Origin: Dehalococcoidia bacterium
Lineage (GTDB): Bacteria > Chloroflexota > Dehalococcoidia > SZUA-161
DNA length: 18,523 bases
NCBI GenBank assembly: GCA_014859215.1
Contig: JACUUS010000023.1
Span: forward strand, 1-18,523
Direction of reading: 5' to 3'
Of this stretch, positions 12,111-18,523 are shown in pieces (positions within the stretch are counted from its first letter, which is position 1; the number at the start of each line of letters is the position of its first letter). The notes beneath the pieces were generated by a model that was not told the DNA's origin, did no database searches, and saw nothing but the letters and a program-made list of their open reading frames with translations. A program made the translations under genes and the position numbers.

Positions 12111-14456
12111 GTGATCGAATCCGGGAGCGAGAGAAGCGATGTCGCGGCGGGCCGGCACGAACTTCTGCGCATAAGCGTCCGCGGCGTTGTGCAGGGCGTC
12201 GGTTTCCGGCCGTTTGTTTACCAGCTTGCCGTCAGGCATAACCTGAGGGGCTGGGTCTGCAATACCTCCGGCGACGTCAAGATCGAGGTGGAAGGCGACA
12301 GGGACTCGCTCGCCCGGTTCCTGCAAGACCTGTCGGCTACGGCGCCGCCTCTTGCCCGCATCGAGGATATTTCTACCGCCAGGCTGCCCGCGCAGGGGTA
12401 CTCCGGCTTCGAGATAAGGCACAGCATCGCCGAGCAGGACAGGTACCAGCTCGTTTCACCCGACATCGCGACCTGCGCACCCTGCCTTGACGAGGTGTTC
12501 GATCCGCAGGACAGGCGGTTCCGGTACCCGTTCACGAACTGCACGAACTGCGGCCCCAGGTTCACGATCATCCAGGACATCCCCTACGACCGGCCTATGA
12601 CAACTATGCGCAGTTTCAAGATGTGCCCCGAGTGCCAGAAAGAGTACGAGGATCCCATGGACCGCCGGTTCCACGCGCAGCCCAACGCCTGCCCGAAGTG
12701 CGGTCCGGCTGTCAGTCTGCTCGACAGCGCAGGCGAGACAGTGCGCGTGCCCGACGCGCTCGCTGCCGCGGCAGGGCTGCTGAGGGAGGGGAAGATACTG
12801 GCGGTGAAGGGGTTGGGTGGCTTCCTGCTGGCCTGCGATGCCACCAGCGAGACGGCGGTGCGGACTCTGCGGGAACGCAAGCGTCGCCCGTTCAAACCTC
12901 TGGCTGTTATGGCGGCCACGCTGGGCGAAGCGCGAGAACACTGCGAGGTGTCGGAGCAGGAGGAGAAACTGCTGACCTCCCACGAGAGCCCCATCGTGCT
13001 TATGAAGCGGAGGGAGAGCTCGCTGGTCTGTCATTCGGTGGCCCCCAACCTTGAGTACCTGGGAGTGATGCTTCCCTACACGCCCCTGCACCATATCCTG
13101 CTCAGGGAGACGGGACTGCCGCTGGTAATGACAAGCGGCAACCTGAGCGAGGAGCCCATCGCCAGAGATAACGATGAAGCCTTGAGAAGGCTTCACGGCA
13201 TCGCCGATTACTTCCTGGTCCATAACCGCGACATATACTCGCGCTACGATGACAGTGTAGCGACACTGGTCCTGGACAAGCCGCAGATTGTGAGGAGGGC
13301 GCGCGGCTACGCTCCCCATCCGGTCCGCCTGCCTTTCCAGGCGCGGCAGGTGCTGGCCTGCGGCGCGGAGCTCAAGAACACATTCTGTCTCACCAGGGAC
13401 AGCTATGCGTTCGTGAGCCAGCATATCGGCGACATGGAGAACCTGGAGACCATGGAGCATTTCGAGACTACCATCGATCTCTACAAGAGGCTGTTCCGCA
13501 TCGAGCCGTCCATAGTAGCCTGCGATATGCATCCCGAGTACCTGTCCACCAAGTACGCGAAGGAGCTGGTGGAGGAGCATCCCGGACTCAAGCTTGTTCC
13601 GGTGCAGCACCACCATGCCCATATCGTTAGCTGCATGGTGGAGAATGAAGTGGATGGGCCTGTCATCGGGGTATCTTTCGACGGCGTGGGCTACGGCCCG
13701 GACGGCCGTATATGGGGTGGCGAGTTCCTGCTCGCCGATTGCCGGGACTTCAAGAGGCTGGGTCATTTCGAGTACGTGCCCCTGCCGGGAGGCGCGGCCG
13801 CCATCGAGCGGCCCTACCGCATGGCGATAAGCTACCTGGTCACGCTCCTGGGAAATGAAGTCTTGCCCGGACTGCCCTTCCTGAGTGATGTGAGCGCTGA
13901 GGAGATCGAGCTTGTCAGGCAGCAGGCGGCGAAGAGGATCAACTCGCCGCTGACTTCAAGCTGCGGCAGGCTGTTTGACGCGGTCTCGGCCCTGGCCGGG
14001 CTGAGAGGCAGGATTGACTACGAGGCCCAGGCGGCCGTCGAACTGGAAACGGCCGCTGACGATCACGCTGAAGGACGGTACGGGTTTGCCATAGACGGTG
14101 AAGACGGAGTAGACATCGTCCGCTTCAGAGAGCTTTTCCGCGGTGTTGTTGATGATGTCAGGAAAGGCGTATCCGCTGGCGCGATATCGGCGAAGTTCCA
14201 CCGTACTGTGGCGGGGATTGTCGTCGAAATGTGCCGGCGTATCTCGGATGCGACCGGCGTCAGTACAGTCGCGCTCAGCGGGGGAGTGTTCCAGAACCGC
14301 CTCCTGCTCGGGCAGACCGTGGAGGGGCTTGGGGGCGAAGGCTTCAGGGTGCTGCTGCATGGGCAGGTGCCGACCAATGACGGGGGCATCTCCCTCGGCC
14401 AGGCCGTCGTCGCCCATCATAATGTCGAGCAAGAGGCCCGCAAGAACAGGAGATAA
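12111..14456 (+). CDS. hypF: Carbamoyltransferase HypF (NiFe hydrogenase maturation)
   Basis: HypF uses carbamoyl phosphate and ATP to make a carbamoyl-adenylate and transfers the carbamoyl group to the C-terminal Cys of HypE, the source of the CN ligands of NiFe hydrogenase. At 781 aa it is complete. Residues about 18-105 are the acylphosphatase domain (GVVQGVGFRPFVYQLA, NTSGDVKIEVEGD). Two zinc-finger pairs follow (CAPCLDEVF with NCTNCGP; MCPECQKEY with ACPKCGP). A YrdC-like domain starts near 210 (AVKGLGGFLLACDA, RKRRPFKPLAVM). A Kae1-like C-terminal domain has HHHAHIVSCMVEN, GVSFDGVGYGPDG and LSGGVFQNRLLL. The GTG at 12111 is the only start between the in-frame stop at 12090 and the acylphosphatase core; its ribosome site is weak (GAGAGG 14 bases away). 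It is the first gene of hypFCDE. Confidence 0.95.
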   Translation: MIESGSERSDVAAGRHELLRISVRGVVQGVGFRPFVYQLAVRHNLRGWVCNTSGDVKIEVEGDRDSLARFLQDLSATAPPLARIEDISTARLPAQGYSGFEIRHSIAEQDRYQLVSPDIATCAPCLDEVFDPQDRRFRYPFTNCTNCGPRFTIIQDIPYDRPMTTMRSFKMCPECQKEYEDPMDRRFHAQPNACPKCGPAVSLLDSAGETVRVPDALAAAAGLLREGKILAVKGLGGFLLACDATSETAVRTLRERKRRPFKPLAVMAATLGEAREHCEVSEQEEKLLTSHESPIVLMKRRESSLVCHSVAPNLEYLGVMLPYTPLHHILLRETGLPLVMTSGNLSEEPIARDNDEALRRLHGIADYFLVHNRDIYSRYDDSVATLVLDKPQIVRRARGYAPHPVRLPFQARQVLACGAELKNTFCLTRDSYAFVSQHIGDMENLETMEHFETTIDLYKRLFRIEPSIVACDMHPEYLSTKYAKELVEEHPGLKLVPVQHHHAHIVSCMVENEVDGPVIGVSFDGVGYGPDGRIWGGEFLLADCRDFKRLGHFEYVPLPGGAAAIERPYRMAISYLVTLLGNEVLPGLPFLSDVSAEEIELVRQQAAKRINSPLTSSCGRLFDAVSALAGLRGRIDYEAQAAVELETAADDHAEGRYGFAIDGEDGVDIVRFRELFRGVVDDVRKGVSAGAISAKFHRTVAGIVVEMCRRISDATGVSTVALSGGVFQNRLLLGQTVEGLGGEGFRVLLHGQVPTNDGGISLGQAVVAHHNVEQEARKNRR

Positions 14457-14460
14457 GGTC

Positions 14461-14688
14461 ATGTGTCTGGCAATTCCCGCTCTGGTGAAGACTATAGACG
14501 GCCAGGAAGCTGAGGTGGAGGTCGGCGGCGTTAGCCGTAAGGCGAGCATCGTGCTCACCCCGGAGGCTAGGGTCGGCGACTACGTGCTGCTTCACACGGG
14601 CTATGCCATAAACATTATCGACCAGGAGGAAGCGGAGGAGACACTTTCGCTCTTCCGGGAGCTTGCCGAGGCCCAGCCCGACGAGTAA
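14461..14688 (+). CDS. hypC: Hydrogenase maturation chaperone HypC
   Basis: HypC is a small iron-chaperone that works with HypD to assemble the Fe(CN)2CO unit and then delivers it to the hydrogenase large subunit. It is 75 aa, the normal family length. The diagnostic N-terminus MCLAIPALV is present, and its Cys2 is the functional residue after removal of the initiator Met. A beta-barrel pattern follows (AEVEVGGVSRKASIVL, VGDYVLLHTGYAINIID). The ATG has AGGAGA seven bases upstream, inside the end of hypF, with only 4 bases between the genes. The C-terminal helix ends in an acidic tail. hypD follows 22 bases later. Confidence 0.95.
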   Translation: MCLAIPALVKTIDGQEAEVEVGGVSRKASIVLTPEARVGDYVLLHTGYAINIIDQEEAEETLSLFRELAEAQPDE

Positions 14689-14710
14689 ACACTGTCTGGT
14701 CAGAGAGTAA

Positions 14711-15805
14711 ATGAAGTACATCAGTGAATATCGCGACCCCGGACTTGCTGAGAGACTGCTCGCCAGGATAAGAGAGAGATCGACCAGGCCGCTTCGTCTC
14801 ATGGAGTTCTGCGGCGGTCATACAGTCTCAATAGCCAGGTACGGCATACGCCAGCTGCTGCCTTCCAGGCTGGAGATGCTGTCCGGTCCCGGCTGTCCTG
14901 TCTGCGTGACCGCCAACAAGGACCTGGACAAGGCAATAGCGCTTGCCCGAATACCCGGCATGATCGTTACCACGTTCGGGGACATGATGAAGGTGCCTGC
15001 GAGCCATTCGAGCCTCCAGCAGGTCAAGGCCGAAGGCGGCGATGTCAGGATCGTATACTCAACCCAGGACGCGCTGGAGATAGCGAGGGGGAACCCGAAC
15101 AGGCCGGTAGTATTCATAGGCATTGGCTTCGAGACCACCGCCCCCACGGTGGCGGCGTCCGTGCTCCAGGCCCGGCGGGAGGGGATAGGCAACTACTACG
15201 TGCTGTCCCAGCATAAGCTGTGCCCTCCCGTCATCAAGGCGCTGCTGGATTCAGGAGAGGTGAAGCTGGACGGGCTTATCTGTCCGGGCCATGTCAGCGC
15301 AATAATCGGCTCCCGGCCGTATGAGTTTGTGCCCCGGGACTACGGCATTGGCTGCGTCGTATCGGGCTTCGAGCCCCTTGATATCCTGCTCTGCGTGGAT
15401 ATGCTTGTGGCCCAGATGGAAACTAGCCAGCCCCGGGTCGAGATTGCTTACAAGCGCGGTGTGAAACCCGAAGGGAACCAGGTCGCCATACGGCTTATGG
15501 ATAGTGTCTTCGAGGTCACCGATGGTCACTGGCGGGGAATAGGCACAGTCCCCGGCAGCGGGCTGAAGCTGAGAAGTGAGTACAGCATGCACGATGCCGA
15601 AGAGGTCTTCGCGATCTCCCCCGGCGAGCCCGTGGAACCGAGGGGGTGCGTCTGTGGTGAGATCCTGCGCGGTGTGAAGACGCCTCGCGACTGCCCGCTT
15701 TTCCGCCGCGAGTGCAGTCCCGAGAATCCCGTCGGACCCTGCATGGTATCCTCGGAAGGAAGCTGCGCGGCCGCCTACATGTATGGAGAACACGATGGGG
15801 GATAA
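14711..15805 (+). CDS. hypD: Hydrogenase maturation protein HypD
   Basis: HypD is a [4Fe-4S] scaffold that, with HypC, holds iron while CN and CO ligands are attached. At 364 aa it is full length. Conserved motifs are FCGGHT (Cys34), GPGCPVCVT (Cys62, Cys65), GIGFETTAPT, and GLICPGHVS. The C-terminal Fe-S ligand region has CVCGEILRG, DCPLFRRECSPENP and GPCMVSSEGSCAAAY. All family cysteines appear present. The ATG at 14711 follows a weak GAGAG element. The gene end overlaps hypE by 11 bases, assuming hypE starts at 15795. Confidence 0.95.
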   Translation: MKYISEYRDPGLAERLLARIRERSTRPLRLMEFCGGHTVSIARYGIRQLLPSRLEMLSGPGCPVCVTANKDLDKAIALARIPGMIVTTFGDMMKVPASHSSLQQVKAEGGDVRIVYSTQDALEIARGNPNRPVVFIGIGFETTAPTVAASVLQARREGIGNYYVLSQHKLCPPVIKALLDSGEVKLDGLICPGHVSAIIGSRPYEFVPRDYGIGCVVSGFEPLDILLCVDMLVAQMETSQPRVEIAYKRGVKPEGNQVAIRLMDSVFEVTDGHWRGIGTVPGSGLKLRSEYSMHDAEEVFAISPGEPVEPRGCVCGEILRGVKTPRDCPLFRRECSPENPVGPCMVSSEGSCAAAYMYGEHDGG

Positions 15806-16799
15806 GATACTTCTCGCTCACGGCAGCGGTGGCAAGCTGACCCATGACCTTGTAGCGAAGCACTTCCTGCCGCTGTTCGACAACAGCTTTCTGCGCCAGC
15901 TCGATGACTCGGCGGTGCTCGACCTTAACGGCCGCCTCGCATTCACGACAGACAGCTATGTCGTGAATCCAATCTTCTTTCCCGGCGGGGATATCGGCAA
16001 GCTCGCCGTATGCGGGACCGTTAACGATCTCTCCATGAGCGGCGCCAGGCCTATGTACCTGAGCCTGTCCCTGATTATCGAGGAAGGGCTCTCAATGTCC
16101 GATCTTAACTTCATCATGAGGTCGGCGCGTGACGCTGCTGACGAAGCCGGCGTCAAGGTGGTTACCGGGGATACAAAGGTGGTCGACAGGGGTTCCGCCG
16201 ACCGGCTGTTCATCAACACGGCCGGCCTGGGCGTCATAAGGCCCGGTGTGGATATCTCCGGCTCCAATGCCCGGCCAGGTGACAGGGTTATCCTGAGCGG
16301 TCCCATCGGGGAGCACGGAATTGCGGTCATGAGCCAGCGCGAGGGGCTTCGCTTCTCTTCCCCCGTGGAGAGCGACTGCGCTCCACTGAACGGTCTCGTG
16401 GAGGCGATTCTGGACAGCGGGGTCGAGATCAGGTGTCTGCGTGATCCCACCAGGGGTGGTCTGGCCGGCACGCTGAACGAGTTTGCCTCCGCCTCGAAGG
16501 TCGGCATCAGGATAGACGAAAAGAGTATACCGGTCGGCGAGGCGGTACAGGGGGCCTGCGAGCTTCTGGGGCTCGACCCGCTGTATGTAGCCAATGAGGG
16601 CAAGCTCGTCGCTGTCGTCGATCCTGGCGGCGCTGGCAGGGTGCTGGCGGCTATGCGGGAGTGCAGGTACGGCGGCGGCGCGGTCACTATCGGTGAAGTG
16701 ATCGCCGAACACCCCGGCCGCGTCGTCATGAGCACCCTCATGGGAGCGTCCCGCATTATCGATATGCTGGTTGGCGAGCAATTGCCCCGGATTTGCTGA
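15795..16799 (+). CDS. hypE: Hydrogenase maturation protein HypE
   Basis: HypE dehydrates the thiocarbamoyl group placed on its C-terminal Cys by HypF to a thiocyanate, in an ATP-dependent step, and passes CN to HypC-HypD. About 334 aa. The N-terminus KILLAHGSGGKLTHDLV matches the family. The PurM-like fold is evident (TDSYVVNPIFFPGGDIGKL, GTVNDLSMSGA, VTGDTKVVDRG, RDPTRGGLAGTLNE). The protein ends in PRIC, with the essential terminal Cys. Two in-frame ATGs exist: 15783 has no ribosome site, while 15795 has GGAG six bases upstream, so I use 15795. It is the last gene of hypFCDE. Confidence 0.95.
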   Translation: MGDKILLAHGSGGKLTHDLVAKHFLPLFDNSFLRQLDDSAVLDLNGRLAFTTDSYVVNPIFFPGGDIGKLAVCGTVNDLSMSGARPMYLSLSLIIEEGLSMSDLNFIMRSARDAADEAGVKVVTGDTKVVDRGSADRLFINTAGLGVIRPGVDISGSNARPGDRVILSGPIGEHGIAVMSQREGLRFSSPVESDCAPLNGLVEAILDSGVEIRCLRDPTRGGLAGTLNEFASASKVGIRIDEKSIPVGEAVQGACELLGLDPLYVANEGKLVAVVDPGGAGRVLAAMRECRYGGGAVTIGEVIAEHPGRVVMSTLMGASRIIDMLVGEQLPRIC

Positions 16800-16827
16800 G
16801 ACGCTGACCGGCCTCCACGTCAAGCGC

Positions 16828-16849
16828 GGGCAGGTCGGGAGACCTGCCC
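16828..16849 (+). terminator. Perfect 9-bp hairpin after hypE, terminator or RNA-stabilising stem
   Basis: GGGCAGGTC-GGGA-GACCTGCCC, a perfect 9-bp stem with a four-base loop, lies 29 bases after the hypE stop. No T-run follows, so classic intrinsic termination is doubtful. A 3'-end stabiliser or a U-less terminator is possible. Confidence 0.4.
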
Positions 16850-16924
16850 TGCGGCGGCTGAATGCCGGTCCATGGTGGTACGGGATGCAGGGACTTTTCC
16901 TGACCGACGACCGCGGGAGGTAAC

Positions 16925-17221
16925 ATGAGAATCCTCGGCCTGGTCCTCTCACTAATCTCTCTCTTCATCACTGCCGGCGGAATCCTCGCCTACTTTGCGG
17001 ACCGTACGGGCGTCGGCATAGCGGGCATGGCGACGGGCGTGAGTCTTCTCGGAGTAGGCGTGATGTTGTTCCTTACGGATTTCCTGCTGCGGTTGATGCA
17101 GCGGGGCGCGCGGCTGCGCATCGACCTGGTCCTGTGGAAGCTGAGATTCGGGTTAGAGGGGGAGATGGGAAAGCCGGGCGAGGAAAACGCCGGACCTCGA
17201 CCGCCCCGCGAGACGAAGTAG
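16925..17221 (+). CDS. Small two-helix membrane protein, unknown function
   Basis: I do not recognise this 98-aa protein. It has two hydrophobic helices, about 3-24 and 31-53, joined by a short turn (FADRTG). A basic amphipathic segment follows (RLMQRGARLRIDLVLWKLR), then a polar Gly/Glu/Pro-rich tail. The basic stretch after helix 2 suggests a cytosolic C-terminus and, with the short loop, a hairpin in the membrane. The ATG has a strong GGGAGG four bases upstream, so translation is likely. It lies 125 bases after hypE, beyond a hairpin, and 45 bases before the CoA-transferase. It could be co-transcribed with the latter. Confidence 0.75.
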   Translation: MRILGLVLSLISLFITAGGILAYFADRTGVGIAGMATGVSLLGVGVMLFLTDFLLRLMQRGARLRIDLVLWKLRFGLEGEMGKPGEENAGPRPPRETK

Positions 17222-17266
17222 CCAACCGGGCTGAATCATGGTTCAGTCTACGTTTGGAGGTGAGTG

Positions 17267-18466
17267 ATGCCCCAGGGAGCTTTCGAGGGAGTAAGGGTGG
17301 TTGAGGTCGCCCAGTGGGTAGCCGCCCCGAGTGCGGGAGCTTTGCTCGCTGACTGGGGCGCCGACGTGATTCACGTGGAGCATCCGGTGAAGGGCGATGC
17401 GATGAGGGGCCTGACGTCCGCGGGGGGCATGGAGGTGGACTGGCTCTTCGAGCTGGATAACCGAAGCAAGCGCAGTTTTTCGCTGGATGTCAGCCGTCCC
17501 GAAGGACAGAGTGTGCTTTATCGCTTACTGGAAAAGAGCGATGTGCTCCTGACGAGCCTGCGTCCGAGTGAACTGGAGCGTTACAGGATCGACTATCCTT
17601 CGGTCAGCAGGGTCAATCCCCGGCTGGTCTTCGCCAGCCTGACGGGATACGGCCGGAAAGGGCCCGAGCGTGAGAAGCGCGGCTACGATATAACCGCTTT
17701 CTGGGCGCGGTCCGGGTTCATGGCCACGCTCAGGGAACCTGACGGGCCTCCCGTGTTTCCCAGAGGCGGAATGGGCGATCATATCTCCGCCATAGCCCTT
17801 GCCGGCGGTATAGCCGCGGCGCTCTTCGCCAGGGAGAGGACCGGCACCGGGCAGGAGGTCGACGTGAGCCTCTATAATACCGGCGTCTGGGCGCTCAGCG
17901 TAGACATCAGCTGCGCGCTGGCTACGGGTCAGTACCCGCCCCTGCGGAAGAGGTCGGAAACCCCGGCAATGACCAATGTTTACGAGACAAAGGACAACAG
18001 GTGGATATACTTCGCCCACCTTCAGCAGGACCCGTACTGGCCTGCGTTCTGCAGGGCTCTCGGGCTCGAAGGCATCGAGAATGACGAAAGGTTCAATAGC
18101 ATCGGGCCGCGCATGGCAAACAACACCGAGCTTTTTAACATGGTCGAGGCGGCTATGAAGAAGCGCGCGCTGGCCGAGTGGCTGCCGGTACTTGATGAGC
18201 ACGGGCTGATCTATTCCACCGTGCAGGAAGCTACCGACATCGTGCGAGACGAGCAGGCATGGGCAAACGACTTCTTCACGATTGCCGAGCATCCAACCCT
18301 GGGCAAGGTGAAACTGGTGGCGAACCCGATCAAGCTGAGCAAAATGCCTTCTTCAGTGAAGGCGACCGCGCCGCAGTTCAGCCAGCACACCGAGGAGATC
18401 CTGCTCGAGAACGGCTATAGCTGGGACGAGATTGCGGGCCTCAAGGAGCAGGGGATAATAGCCTGA
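17267..18466 (+). CDS. Family III (CaiB/BaiF) acyl-CoA transferase
   Basis: This 399-aa enzyme transfers CoA between a donor acyl-CoA and a carboxylic acid. The family opening is clear (GVRVVEVAQWVAAPSAGALL, LADWGADVIHVE). The catalytic Asp lies in GGMGDHISAIALAGG (Asp171 from the ATG), matching the Asp of formyl-CoA transferase that forms the acyl-aspartyl intermediate. GTGQEVDVSLYNTGVWAL and a C-terminal small-domain region follow. The exact substrate cannot be read from sequence; relatives act on carnitine, oxalate, succinate, bile acids or aromatic acids. GTG at 17264 and ATG at 17267 are both possible. The ATG has GGAGG six bases upstream and is preferred. It lies downstream of the small membrane protein, with no evident link to hydrogenase maturation. 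Confidence 0.92.
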   Translation: MPQGAFEGVRVVEVAQWVAAPSAGALLADWGADVIHVEHPVKGDAMRGLTSAGGMEVDWLFELDNRSKRSFSLDVSRPEGQSVLYRLLEKSDVLLTSLRPSELERYRIDYPSVSRVNPRLVFASLTGYGRKGPEREKRGYDITAFWARSGFMATLREPDGPPVFPRGGMGDHISAIALAGGIAAALFARERTGTGQEVDVSLYNTGVWALSVDISCALATGQYPPLRKRSETPAMTNVYETKDNRWIYFAHLQQDPYWPAFCRALGLEGIENDERFNSIGPRMANNTELFNMVEAAMKKRALAEWLPVLDEHGLIYSTVQEATDIVRDEQAWANDFFTIAEHPTLGKVKLVANPIKLSKMPSSVKATAPQFSQHTEEILLENGYSWDEIAGLKEQGIIA

Positions 18467-18523
18467 CAGGGCTCAATCAGGCTGCCGCCTGCGGATGGTA
18501 GAACTGTCCCGATTGCCGCTTGC

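Noticed and set aside
12108..12128. Sequence resembling a tRNA T-arm (TCGAATCC)
   Set aside because: No acceptor, D or anticodon arm is present, and it lies in the start of hypF.
12456..13766. 436-aa minus-strand open frame
   Set aside because: It is a shadow of hypF, produced by GC-rich third positions; no domain is recognisable.
17231..17246. CTGAA/TTCAG inverted repeat ahead of the CoA-transferase
   Set aside because: It is short and there is no promoter around it, so chance is likely.
18478..18491. CAGGC-TGCC-GCCTG hairpin after the CoA-transferase
   Set aside because: A 5-bp stem with no T-run near the window edge is not enough to call a terminator.
1..18523. CRISPR array, rRNA, tRNA, prophage or plasmid replication genes
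   Set aside because: I saw no regularly spaced repeats, RNA gene signatures or phage/plasmid genes anywhere in the window.

Overview
The window looks like a chromosomal piece of a GC-rich anaerobic bacterium. The most likely home is the Chloroflexota, in or near the Dehalococcoidia. This rests on the gene mix (a long-type SerA, a dedicated ECF operon, Hyp hydrogenase maturation, a CaiB/BaiF CoA-transferase), sigma70-type promoters, frequent TTG/GTG starts, and a 47-residue Cys-rich small protein that I associate with that group. The taxonomy is inference; no rRNA or other phylogenetic marker is present.

Layout. 1-1368: the 3' part of serA (the 5' end lies outside the window), convergent with a two-gene phosphate unit on the minus strand (DUF47/PhoU-like regulator then PiT permease, 2996-1376). 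2997-3401: a divergent intergenic region with two well-formed sigma70-type promoters facing apart. 3402-9349: a tightly packed plus-strand operon of five genes. They encode a secreted, membrane-anchored protein with an alpha/alpha-barrel plus a DUF4430 (transcobalamin C-terminal-like) domain, a DUF4430 lipoprotein, EcfT, a fused two-domain EcfA ATPase, and a membrane S component. Three junctions overlap by 4-8 bases and the fourth has a 9-base gap. I read this as an extracellular capture-and-import system for a vitamin-type ligand, with a corrinoid as the leading hypothesis. 9374-11806: a lower-GC accessory island on the minus strand. It holds a HEPN/wHTH-nucleotidyltransferase pair (toxin-antitoxin-like), a 47-aa Cys-rich small gene, a possible insertion-sequence scar, and a stand-alone TIR-like protein with a beta-rich C-terminal domain. 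12111-16799: hypF-hypC-hypD-hypE, making and delivering the CN ligands for NiFe hydrogenases. 16925-17221: a small two-helix membrane protein. 17267-18466: a family III CoA-transferase.

How the genes fit together. The ECF operon forms one functional unit: two surface ligand-binding candidates feed an S component, energised by EcfT and the fused EcfA. The Hyp genes form a second unit; hypA, hypB and any hydrogenase structural genes are not in the window. The island between the two units looks like inserted defence or stress cargo. The most interesting items are the transcobalamin-like ECF operon, the TIR-like protein, the HEPN-NTase pair with its palindromic operator, and the tiny Cys-rich gene.
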